A stretch of 25,344 nucleotides of DNA from Hemicentrotus pulcherrimus. Lineage: Eukaryota; Echinodermata; Echinoidea; Camarodonta; Strongylocentrotidae. A program made the position numbers and the translations under genes. Positions 9,455 through 17,141 of the stretch are shown one piece after another. The stretch lies in assembly GCA_003118195.1 (NCBI GenBank), contig BEXV01004500.1, positions 1,893 through 27,236 on the forward strand, read 5' to 3'. Numbering within the stretch: position 1 is the stretch's first letter; every line of letters begins with the position of its first letter. The notes under the pieces are model-generated. The model was not told where the DNA came from and did no database searches. It worked only from the letters and a program-made list of their open reading frames with translations.

Positions 9455-9649
9455 TGTGATGGGTGTATCGACCGATTCTAGATACATTGTACAAACCGTC
9501 CTGAGGACGAGTTAGTCTAGTTTTGGAGTTGAAGAACGAAGCTCAATAATGAAGATCAGCCTCTGAAATCTAACCACTTTGTATTGTGTAATCTGTTGTT
9601 GTGGAACAAAGGACCTAGGGACAACGAGTAGAGGAAACCACTCGTAACA
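9455..9649 (+). repeat. 5' LTR (195 bp)
   Basis: It begins TGTGATGGGTG and ends CTCGTAACA. Read side by side with 15838-16032, I see no difference. It contains two compact hairpin sequences: CGTCC-TGA-GGACG (about 9507-9519) and ACGAGT/ACTCGT with a ten-base loop close to the right end. No convincing TATA box is present within the LTR. Confidence 0.95.
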
Positions 9650-9651
9650 AA

Positions 9652-9669
9652 TGGGGGCTCGGCCAGGTA
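9652..9669 (+). other. Primer binding site, tRNA-Pro-like
   Basis: Two bases after the LTR comes TGGGGGCTCGGCCAGGTA. The first ten bases are the complement of the tRNA-Pro 3' end as used by many retroviruses and retrotransposons, and 14 of 18 match that classic site. A TATATAAAG sequence overlaps its end (9668-9676). The exact tRNA of this host would settle the choice. Confidence 0.75.
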
Positions 9670-10084
9670 TATAAAGTGGAAAGTTTGATTTTCAGGTGAT
9701 TTTCGTGATCATATTAGCGCTGGCAAACTAGCATGTTGCATTACATTGCGTGCGACGGTTTTCATACACGTTACTTATGAGCGGACTGTTCGGTGTGTAC
9801 CGTCCTGTGTGTGTGTTGTCGATGTCGGTTCGTTACGATGATATCGTCGGGCACCTCTGGGGTAGCCGTTTCAGGTTCGAGCATTCGTGGTGTGTGTGGT
9901 GAGAAAAACATTGTTGTCTTCTCATATTTCTGCATGGATTTGCAGGGTTTGACTGCGGGTTATAACAGTCAGGTTGTCTAGATTTCTCGGATATTGTAGA
10001 ATCTAGGTGTTATAAGGTTGGCTGGGGAATATAACAGCCAGGCTCTAGTTCTTTCTAGGTAATTTAGGAGGCTAGGTTTTTTGC
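9670..10084 (+). other. Retrotransposon leader (5' untranslated region)
   Basis: The region between primer site and Gag start has GT-rich stretches and two related units near its end: TATAACAGTCAGGTTGTCTAG at 9961 and TATAACAGCCAGGCTCTAG at 10030. Packaging or dimerisation signals would be expected here, but none is recognisable by sequence. A 62-codon open frame (9793-9981) is not convincing as a gene. Confidence 0.55.
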
Positions 10085-13000
10085 ATGATGGCTGGCGAGT
10101 TCTCGTTGGGAGAGTTTGTTAGGGATCCGTCTGCGGAGCGATTAAGCTCACTGACTAAAGCTGAATTGTTAGAGATAGCAACTCATTATGAGGTTGAAGA
10201 TATCAAGCGGTACATGCTGAAGTCGAACATTTTGAACAAGATTGTCGAGTTTCTGGTTGCTGAAGAGGTTTTGTCTTCAGATGCGGCGGACAGTATGAGT
10301 GTAACTCCTCCAAGGTCTCGGTCTCCTGAATTTAATTCTCAGGCTAGATCTTCAGTTTCTGATGAAGTGAGGATAAAGGAATTGGAATTAGAGAGGGCGA
10401 GAGTAGAGTTGGAGAGAGAGAAACTTGTTGCCGTGAACAGAAAAGAGAGCAGGAATGCTGATAGGCATTTTGATGTTGCGAAACATGTCAGAATGGTCCC
10501 TCCATTCGAGGAGGAAGGGGTGGAAAAGTATTTTCCACACTTTGAGAAATTAGCTCAAAGCATGGGGTGGCCTAGGGAAATGTGGGCTCACCTGATTCAG
10601 AGTAAGCTTAGTGGTAAGGCTAGGGATGCTTATTTAGCAATGTCGATGGCAGACGTGACGGATTACGATAAAGTAAAATCGAGCGTGCTAAAAGCTTACG
10701 AACTTGTACCCGAAGCGTACAGGCAGCGATTTCGCAAAGCGCGAAAGGAAGAATCGCAAACTCATATGGAGTTTTCAAGACAAAAAGAGCAATTGTTTGA
10801 CAGATGGAGCTCATCTCTCCATGTAGATCATGATTATGATAAATTGCGTGAAATTCTTCTACTTGAGGAATTCAAGCGCAGCGTGCGACTGGATGTTCGT
10901 ATACATCTAGAAGAGCAGCGCGTCGATTCACTGGATGAAGCAGCAAGAATCGCGGATGATTACGTGCTTACGCACAAAATCTCAAACAAAATGAGCGTAG
11001 AACCTAAGAAAAACAGTAACTGGAGCAAAAGCCAGAAAACTAGTTCATCACAAGAAAAGGATGAAGTAAAAACGCAGTCCCAGCAAGGACAGGTAACAGA
11101 GGAAAAAATGTGCTATGCTTGCAAACAGTATGGGCACATAAAGTCAAAGTGTCCTTCACTTCAGGCTAAGAAACAGGAATCTATTGCACATCCTAATGCA
11201 TTCGTACAAACTATGTCAAACTCACAAAGTAGAATTGTACCAGCGAACATGGAAAAAATTCAGAAAGAGTATGAACCGTTTGTGTCTGTAGGATATGTTT
11301 CTCTACCGGAGGGTGATGTAGCAAGAAAAGTGAAAGTGTTGCGGGATACTGGTGCTTCTCAGTCCTTGATTTTGGAAAGTGCGTTGCCCTTTTGTGATAG
11401 TTCTTCTGTTGGTGCTAGTGTTTTGCTCAAAGGCATTGGAGTCGGCTTTGTGGAAGCACCCCTTCATGTGGTAGACTTGAAGTCAGACCTTGTTTCTGGT
11501 ATCGTGAAGATGGCAGTTAGACCATTACTTCCTGTGGAAGGGGTATCCATCATATTAGGTAATGATCTCGCTGGTGACAGAGTCGTATCATGTCCAGTAG
11601 TAAGTTCGAGTCCTTGTGAAAGTTCTGAGACAGATGAGTTGGTTGCAGAATTTCCAGTAGTGTTCCCAGCATGTGCTGTAACTCGTTCAATGGCAAGGAA
11701 AGTTGAGTCGGAGAAGAAGTCTAATGAGATAGATATTGACTTGGGAGATTCTTTCTTTTGTCGTTTGGTTGAGGATGAGTCTGATTCCAATGTGAATGAG
11801 AGTGCGAGTAAGGATCATAGTGTAGGAAATAGTGAAAAATCTGAACCACTATCTTTGAAAAGGAGTAAGTTGCTAAAGGAGCAACAGACAGATCCTCAGT
11901 TGATTTCTTTGAATGAGAGAGCTGTTTCTGAGGAGGAGGCATTGACTGTGCCTGTTTGTTATTACAAGAAAGCAGGTGTGCTAATGAGAAAGTGGAGGCC
12001 AGCAGATGTCCCTGCAGATGAGGTGTGGAAAGAAGTCCACCAAATCGTAGTCCCTTCTACATACAGGCAGGACATAATTAGCCTTGCTCATGAAGCTCCA
12101 CTTGCAGGTCACTTAGGGGTTCACAAAACCCAGGAGAAAATTCTTTCTCATTTCTTTTGGCCAGGTGTGCAAAAAGATGTTGCAAATTTTTGCAGAAGTT
12201 GCCACGCATGTCAAGTTGTAGGTAAACCGAATCAGAAAATACCGGCAGCACCATTGAAGCCAATACCGGCGTTCGATGAGCCTTTTTCTAGGATCATAGT
12301 AGATTGCGTAGGTCCTCTGCCGAAGACAAAGGCAGGTAATGAATACTTATTGACGATAATGTGCGCTGCGACAAGATATACCGAAGCGATACCACTAAGG
12401 CGCATTACAGCTAATAATGTAACAAAGGCATTAGTGAAATTTTTCACTACTGTAGGGCTACCGAAAACTGTACAATCTGATCAAGGATCAAATTTCATGT
12501 CTAGGGTGTTCAATCAGGTGTTGAAGGAACTGGGCATAAAGCATGTCGTTTCGAGTGCGTACCACCCAGAATCCCAGGGAGCACTGGAGAGATTCCACCA
12601 GACTTTGAAGAATATGTTGAAAACTTATTGTATGGAGTCAGAGAAACAATGGGATGAGGGAGTTCCCTTATTGTTGTTTGCTGTGCGGGATGCTGTACAA
12701 GAGTCACTTGGGTTCAGTTCTTTTGAGTTGGTATATGGTCACTCAGTACGTGGACCATTGAAGTTGCTGAAAGAGAGACTGTTGTGTGATGATGCACAAA
12801 CAAATGTGTTGGAGTATGTGAGTACTTTCCGTGAGAGAATGCATAAGGCGTGGGAGGTTGCCAGACAGAATTTGTCAGATTCTCAGGAGAAGATGAAGTC
12901 ATGGTATGACAGGAAATCCAAAGAAAGGAATTTCGAGGTAGGAGATGAAGTCTTGGTCTTACTGCCGATAGTTGGTCATTCTCTGCAGGCTAGATTTTCT

Positions 13001-14647
13001 GGGCCGTACACTATTGCTAAGAAAGTTGGTGATGTCGACTACGTTGTCAATACTCCAGATAGGCAGAAGAAGAGACGTGTGTGTCATGTGAATATGCTTA
13101 AGCCATATATTCAGAGAGATGACGAGAGTAAAGCACAACCAGTGTTGAGTGCTGTTGAATGTGAGACAAAGTGTGAAGTTGAGGAAGAAGTGTGCAAGAT
13201 TGAGAGAGAGAACCCATGTGTGAAATTGAAAAATTCGGAGGTTCTAGCACACATCGATAACAAACTAACACACTTATCTGTGAAGGAGAAGAGCGACGTG
13301 AAAGAGCTGTTGAGTGAATATCCACAGTTATTTGGTGATGTTCCCTCTCGAACTGATGTTGTTGAGCATGATGTTGATGTGGGAGATACAACCCCAATCA
13401 AACAGGCACCATATCGTGCAAACCCGACAAAACTGAAAAATCTTGAAAAAGAAGTTGAATACATGCTACAGAATGGCATTGTCGAGCCAAGTAGTAGTGC
13501 ATGGTCTTCTCCATGCATCCTCGTTCCGAAACCGGATAAATCTAATCGTTTCTGTACGGATTACAGAAAAGTAAACGCGTGCACGAAGACAGATTCTTTT
13601 CCGATTCCGCGAATAGATGATTGCATAGACCGTATAGGCAAAGCAAAGTATGTGAGCAAATTTGATCTCTTAAAGGGATACTGGCAAATACCTTTGACAA
13701 AAAGAGCACAAGAGATCTCTGCGTTTTCTACTCCGCAAGGCCTTTTCCAATACACAGTGATGCCTTTTGGCATGAAAAATGCGCCTGCGACATTCCAAAG
13801 ACTTGTGAATAATCTTGTAGCGAATATGGCAGGTTGCGAAGCATACATAGATGACATAATCGTGTATAGTGAGGAGTGGGATGAGCACGTACAGAGAATC
13901 AGAGAGTTGTTTGAAAGGTTGTCCATTGCCAAAATGACAGTCAATTTGGCAAAGAGTGAGTTTGCTGGTGCAACTGTCCTGTTCCTTGGGCATGTTGTAG
14001 GTTCGGGTCAAGTGCAGCCAATCTCGGCGAAGGTCGATTCCATCCTGGCTTTTCCAACTCCATCCAACAGGAAGGAACTAATGCGGTTCCTCGGAATGGC
14101 AGGCTATTATAGAAGATTCTGCCAGAACTTCTCCGTGGTCGTAGCTCCCCTAACCAATCTGCTGCGCAAGCAGGTGCAGTTCGTCTGGTCTGACGACTGC
14201 GAGAGTGCTTTCAACCAGGCGAAAGCCCTCTTATCTACCAATCCGGTACTGATGGCTCCGGATTTCAACCAGCCGTTCAGCATGATGGTGGACGCGAGTG
14301 ATGTGGGTGCTGGTGCAGTTCTTACTCAAGCAGACGCTGAAGGTATCGACAGACCCATATCATTCTTCTCAAAGAAATTCAGTGCAAGTCAAAAGAACTA
14401 TTCTACTGTGGAAAAAGAAACATTGGCTTTGATACTTGCCCTTGAACATTTCGACGTGTATGTCAGTGGATCTCAACATCCAGTCAGGGCACTAACTGAT
14501 CATAACCCCCTGACATTCCTCAACAGAATGAAAAACAAGAACCAAAGACTGACGCGATGGAGTTTGCTGCTCCAAGAATACAACTTGGACATTCTACATG
14601 TGCCAGGAAAGGACAATGTTATCGCGGACGCTTTATCTCGCGTGTGA
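10085..14647 (+). CDS. Gag-Pol polyprotein, 1520 residues, order Gag-PR-IN-RT-RNase H
   Basis: One frame with no frameshift or stop encodes all functions. Residues 23-58 resemble a SAP-like segment; 93-114 are a charged coiled coil; 133-300 look like a capsid. The zinc knuckle is C343-x2-C346-x4-H351-x4-C356. Protease has D421-T-G-A and ILGND at 490-494. Integrase has H669, H676, C706 and C709, then D740, D799 and E835 (exact D-35-E spacing) and the GPY motif at 973-975. Reverse transcriptase covers about 1110-1290 with YIDD at 1254-1257. RNase H has D1403, E1445, D1472 and D1515. All catalytic residues are present, so the product is predicted active. The two adjacent ATG codons at 10085 and 10088 are both possible starts. 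A linker of about 130 residues with no recognised motif separates integrase from RT. Confidence 0.95.
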   Translation: MMAGEFSLGEFVRDPSAERLSSLTKAELLEIATHYEVEDIKRYMLKSNILNKIVEFLVAEEVLSSDAADSMSVTPPRSRSPEFNSQARSSVSDEVRIKELELERARVELEREKLVAVNRKESRNADRHFDVAKHVRMVPPFEEEGVEKYFPHFEKLAQSMGWPREMWAHLIQSKLSGKARDAYLAMSMADVTDYDKVKSSVLKAYELVPEAYRQRFRKARKEESQTHMEFSRQKEQLFDRWSSSLHVDHDYDKLREILLLEEFKRSVRLDVRIHLEEQRVDSLDEAARIADDYVLTHKISNKMSVEPKKNSNWSKSQKTSSSQEKDEVKTQSQQGQVTEEKMCYACKQYGHIKSKCPSLQAKKQESIAHPNAFVQTMSNSQSRIVPANMEKIQKEYEPFVSVGYVSLPEGDVARKVKVLRDTGASQSLILESALPFCDSSSVGASVLLKGIGVGFVEAPLHVVDLKSDLVSGIVKMAVRPLLPVEGVSIILGNDLAGDRVVSCPVVSSSPCESSETDELVAEFPVVFPACAVTRSMARKVESEKKSNEIDIDLGDSFFCRLVEDESDSNVNESASKDHSVGNSEKSEPLSLKRSKLLKEQQTDPQLISLNERAVSEEEALTVPVCYYKKAGVLMRKWRPADVPADEVWKEVHQIVVPSTYRQDIISLAHEAPLAGHLGVHKTQEKILSHFFWPGVQKDVANFCRSCHACQVVGKPNQKIPAAPLKPIPAFDEPFSRIIVDCVGPLPKTKAGNEYLLTIMCAATRYTEAIPLRRITANNVTKALVKFFTTVGLPKTVQSDQGSNFMSRVFNQVLKELGIKHVVSSAYHPESQGALERFHQTLKNMLKTYCMESEKQWDEGVPLLLFAVRDAVQESLGFSSFELVYGHSVRGPLKLLKERLLCDDAQTNVLEYVSTFRERMHKAWEVARQNLSDSQEKMKSWYDRKSKERNFEVGDEVLVLLPIVGHSLQARFSGPYTIAKKVGDVDYVVNTPDRQKKRRVCHVNMLKPYIQRDDESKAQPVLSAVECETKCEVEEEVCKIERENPCVKLKNSEVLAHIDNKLTHLSVKEKSDVKELLSEYPQLFGDVPSRTDVVEHDVDVGDTTPIKQAPYRANPTKLKNLEKEVEYMLQNGIVEPSSSAWSSPCILVPKPDKSNRFCTDYRKVNACTKTDSFPIPRIDDCIDRIGKAKYVSKFDLLKGYWQIPLTKRAQEISAFSTPQGLFQYTVMPFGMKNAPATFQRLVNNLVANMAGCEAYIDDIIVYSEEWDEHVQRIRELFERLSIAKMTVNLAKSEFAGATVLFLGHVVGSGQVQPISAKVDSILAFPTPSNRKELMRFLGMAGYYRRFCQNFSVVVAPLTNLLRKQVQFVWSDDCESAFNQAKALLSTNPVLMAPDFNQPFSMMVDASDVGAGAVLTQADAEGIDRPISFFSKKFSASQKNYSTVEKETLALILALEHFDVYVSGSQHPVRALTDHNPLTFLNRMKNKNQRLTRWSLLLQEYNLDILHVPGKDNVIADALSRV

Positions 14648-15828
14648 TATTTGGACAGAAGTGAGCAACTTATTGATATATTCACATGGAAAAGTGAACA
14701 ACCCTTGTGTGAACCATATTTCTTGAACAGTTGAACACTTACAGTGAAGCATTATTCTTGAACAGTTGAACATTGGTGAATTCACTGGAATTCTATGTGA
14801 GAAAGGAAACCAGAACTTTTGACTTTGATGGTTTCTTTAATAATCACAAAGCGTTGTGAACATAGACTGATTGGACTCAAAGAAAAGTGTTTTTCTTATG
14901 TTTGTTTTCCAGATGTCCGTAAAACAGTGCATATATGTGTGTGATATGCTTATCTTATTCGTTGACGAATTTGAACATGCATGATAATATTATTGTTTTA
15001 TAACCCGTTTGGTATAGGTGCAAACACAAGGAACTAGAAAGACTAGTGAGTTATCATTTTGTCTGTGCATATATATGTGAAAACAGAAACAGTAAATTGA
15101 TCTATATGTTTTATCCAAGGCAGGATAAGTATTGAAAGAAAGAAGTTTGGAACAAAAAAGGATTTTGGTGTTTTACCATATCTTTGGTTATGGATATAAA
15201 GTAATCAAAAAGATATTCTTGAAGATATTCAATACTCAACCAACACAGATGATATGGTTTTGCACTACAACGCAAAACTTCAGATTAATAGTAACATGTG
15301 TCTACAACTGACGTGAAGGCTATATTATATTATCTTTCAGACAGGTTTTATGTTGCTGAAGTTTGCTTAGTATTATTTTTATGCAAAGAAATTTGTTTAG
15401 ATTCAAAGTTGCGAAGAAGCACGAAGACATGTTAATATTGATAGGTCGTTTAAGGTGAACTTCTCTGCGATTTGAATTGTATTTGTTTTGTGTTTAGCAC
15501 AGATGACTTCTGATATATGCAAAATTCAGTGATAAAAATGATAGAGCAGGATGCTGGAAGAATGGTTAATGTTTTTACTTATAGCTGTTCATACTCAATT
15601 TTATTGTATGAACAGAAACCACTAGACAACGTTGTGATACCATTTGCATGCTGGTACTGTATAGTTTAACAAGCTGACTTGTTTATCAGATTTCTAAATC
15701 TACAAAGACCTCTTACATGTAGTTATAAATACTTTCAGGTTTTTGTATGCTTACAACAGTTGCTGAAACAACATTGAAAAAGAAATGTTTTTATAGCACT
15801 ACTCCTGCTGGTATAAGTGCTAATTTAT
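14648..15828 (+). other. Long 3' non-coding region of the retrotransposon
   Basis: About 1.18 kb lies between the Gag-Pol stop and the polypurine tract, AT-rich and without an open frame above 60 codons, so no env or accessory gene is seen. A direct repeat of 18 bases (TTCTTGAACAGTTGAACA) occurs at 14720-14737 and 14755-14772. The region may hold RNA transport or regulatory signals; none is identifiable. Confidence 0.6.
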
Positions 15829-15837
15829 GAGGGGGAG
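15829..15837 (+). other. Polypurine tract
   Basis: GAGGGGGAG directly abuts the TG of the 3' LTR, the standard place and composition for the plus-strand DNA primer of LTR elements. Confidence 0.85.
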
Positions 15838-16032
15838 TGTGATGGGTGTATCGACCGATTCTAGATACATTGTACAAACCGTCCTGAGGACGAGTTAGTC
15901 TAGTTTTGGAGTTGAAGAACGAAGCTCAATAATGAAGATCAGCCTCTGAAATCTAACCACTTTGTATTGTGTAATCTGTTGTTGTGGAACAAAGGACCTA
16001 GGGACAACGAGTAGAGGAAACCACTCGTAACA
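15838..16032 (+). repeat. 3' LTR (195 bp)
   Basis: It appears identical to the 5' LTR at every base I compared. On the antisense strand, reading from the Ig2 exon of gene B into this LTR gives about 30 foreign residues and then a stop at 15941-15939. Confidence 0.95.
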
Positions 16033-16037
16033 CCATT
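16033..16037. repeat. Target site duplication, right copy (CCATT)
   Basis: It is the second copy of the 5-base duplication made on integration, and is itself part of the Ig2 exon of gene B (codons for N and G on the minus strand). Confidence 0.93.
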
Positions 16038-16333
16038 ATCCAGCTCCTGGTGCACAGCAACACAACGGACAATCTTTCCATCATCGTCCCTAAACGGAGT
16101 TACAGAAACCACTCTTAGAGATGTATAAGCGTCACCATGAACAGCGTTATACTGATCGGCTAATTGAATCATTACTTCCTTAGGAACTTGCCACTCCAGT
16201 TTTGCAGGTGGTCTAGCATCTTGGACTAAACATGTTAGGTTGTGAGTTCGCCCAGATGTGATGCTCACTGATGCTCCGTTATTGTATCCATCATCAGACC
16301 GATCGTCAGTGATGGATAGTAATCTTGGCGGGG
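16033..16333 (-). pseudogene. Gene B Ig2 exon, 5' fragment right of the retrotransposon
   Basis: From acceptor CCAG at 16334 the exon reads A-P-P-R-L-L-S-I-T-D-D-R-S, like A-P-Y-R-I-F-I-T-D-D-R-S in gene A. It has the first cysteine in HNLTC, the core A-R-P-P-A-K-L-E-W and the second cysteine in KIVRC, then HQELDN where the element interrupts. With the 32 unique bases at 9418-9449 the exon is 333 bases, exactly as in genes A and C. The break falls in strand G, after both cysteines, so most of the domain is still encoded. Confidence 0.9.
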
Positions 16334-16741
16334 CTGGAAATTAAGCACACCATACATGTATTTAATTCATATCTACATACATGTATATTTCACTTGAGGC
16401 GTCATTAGACGGAATTTGGAGTAAAACAAACATGAGTCATTAAGAACACATGGTCGCAAGAAAACTTCGAAACATACACGAAATAAAGATACCAACATAT
16501 TTATACTATTTGTGAAATACAATAGTTTAAATCTTTCAAAATCTACTCAATATATTATAATAATAATACAATAAACATTAAATTTTTAGTCATTCATGTC
16601 GCTAAACCCGACATAACTGTTTTATTCAGACGTTCAAATGTTGTACTGATTTCGAATTCTTAAAATATAATTTGTATTGAAAATTCACACATATCACGGC
16701 CGACTATTAAAGCTTTCCCCAAGTTTCCTAGAATAAATTAC

Positions 16742-17141
16742 CTGATAGCAGTACATTCAGTACAACTTCATTATGATCTGTATCAGAAGATGTGTAAATT
16801 AAGCACTGATATCTCCCGCTGTCACCCACTGTTAAATTTATAACAGTTATATTTCCGCTGGAAGAATCTGTCCTCAAGCTGTACTTAGACATATCTGGAA
16901 CACTTTGCTCGTGTCTGCATTCCACTCCTTGACATTTATCGAAAGCCAAGATTGTGCCGTTCCCATGTCGCCAATACACTTGGCGATGTGTCGCAAAAGT
17001 GGTATAGGTGCAAGCTAGTGTTATATTTTCACCAACAACTGGGAGTATTTCTGGGTTCTGAATACGAGTAGTCACGCTCATCTCATATGTCTTAGAAACG
17101 ATGAAGGTGAGGAAGAGAAATATTCGAAGATGTTCATCCAT
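16742..17141 (-). CDS. Gene B exon 1: signal peptide joined to V-type Ig domain
   Basis: The start at 17141 gives M-D-E-H-L-R-I then a hydrophobic core (FLFLTFIVS), a good signal peptide; upstream in-frame ATGs at 17156 and 17192 would add 5 or 17 charged residues. The Ig domain follows in the same exon, with the first cysteine in NITLAC, core tryptophan in VYWR, the extra pair KCQGVEC and the second Ig cysteine in SGRYQC. The donor is GTAATT at 16741, phase 1. Genes A and C have an intron between signal peptide and Ig at the matching place; none is visible here. NIT, NGT and NLT are potential glycosylation sites. Confidence 0.82.

Larger units (their letters stand above)
9455..16032 (+). mobile_element. 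Complete Ty3/gypsy LTR retrotransposon with integrase before reverse transcriptase (Gmr1-like order)
   Basis: The 6578-base element is bounded by 195-bp LTRs (TG...CA) and a CCATT duplication. From left to right are the 5' LTR, a tRNA-Pro-like primer site, a leader of about 415 bases, one Gag-Pol frame (10085-14647), about 1.18 kb of non-coding sequence, a polypurine tract and the 3' LTR. No env-like frame is present. Standard Ty3/gypsy elements have RT-RNase H before integrase; here integrase comes first as in Ty1/copia, while the RT and the GPY integrase tail are gypsy type. That combination is known for the Gmr1-like group in deuterostomes. LTR identity and the intact frame imply recent, possibly ongoing, mobility. 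It lies antisense to gene B, inside its second Ig exon. Confidence 0.95.
6604..17141 (-). pseudogene. Gene B: Ig-superfamily gene split by an LTR retrotransposon in its second Ig exon
   Basis: Exons are 17141-16742 (signal peptide and V-type Ig), 16333-16033 joined with 9449-9418 (Ig2, interrupted), 9147-8809 (Ig3), 8443-8135 (Ig4), 7658-7353 (Ig5) and 6707-6604 (fibronectin stub). Without the 6.58-kb element and one CCATT copy, the coding parts total 1791 bases, or 597 codons with the stop, all in frame with phase 1 introns. No other disabling change was seen. The plan matches A and C, but the sequence is more diverged and the signal peptide is not on its own exon. With the element present, translation runs into the antisense LTR and stops at 15941-15939. 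In individuals lacking the insertion it is probably functional. Confidence 0.78.

Noticed and set aside
9500..9530. CCTGAGGACGAG in the LTR as a hammerhead ribozyme core
   Set aside because: It recalls the first half of a hammerhead core, but the required CTGANGA spacing, the GAAA box and the flanking stems are not present.
9793..9981. A 62-codon open frame in the retrotransposon leader
   Set aside because: Short, cysteine- and valine-rich from a GT-rich stretch, with no similarity to known accessory proteins; best treated as untranslated leader.
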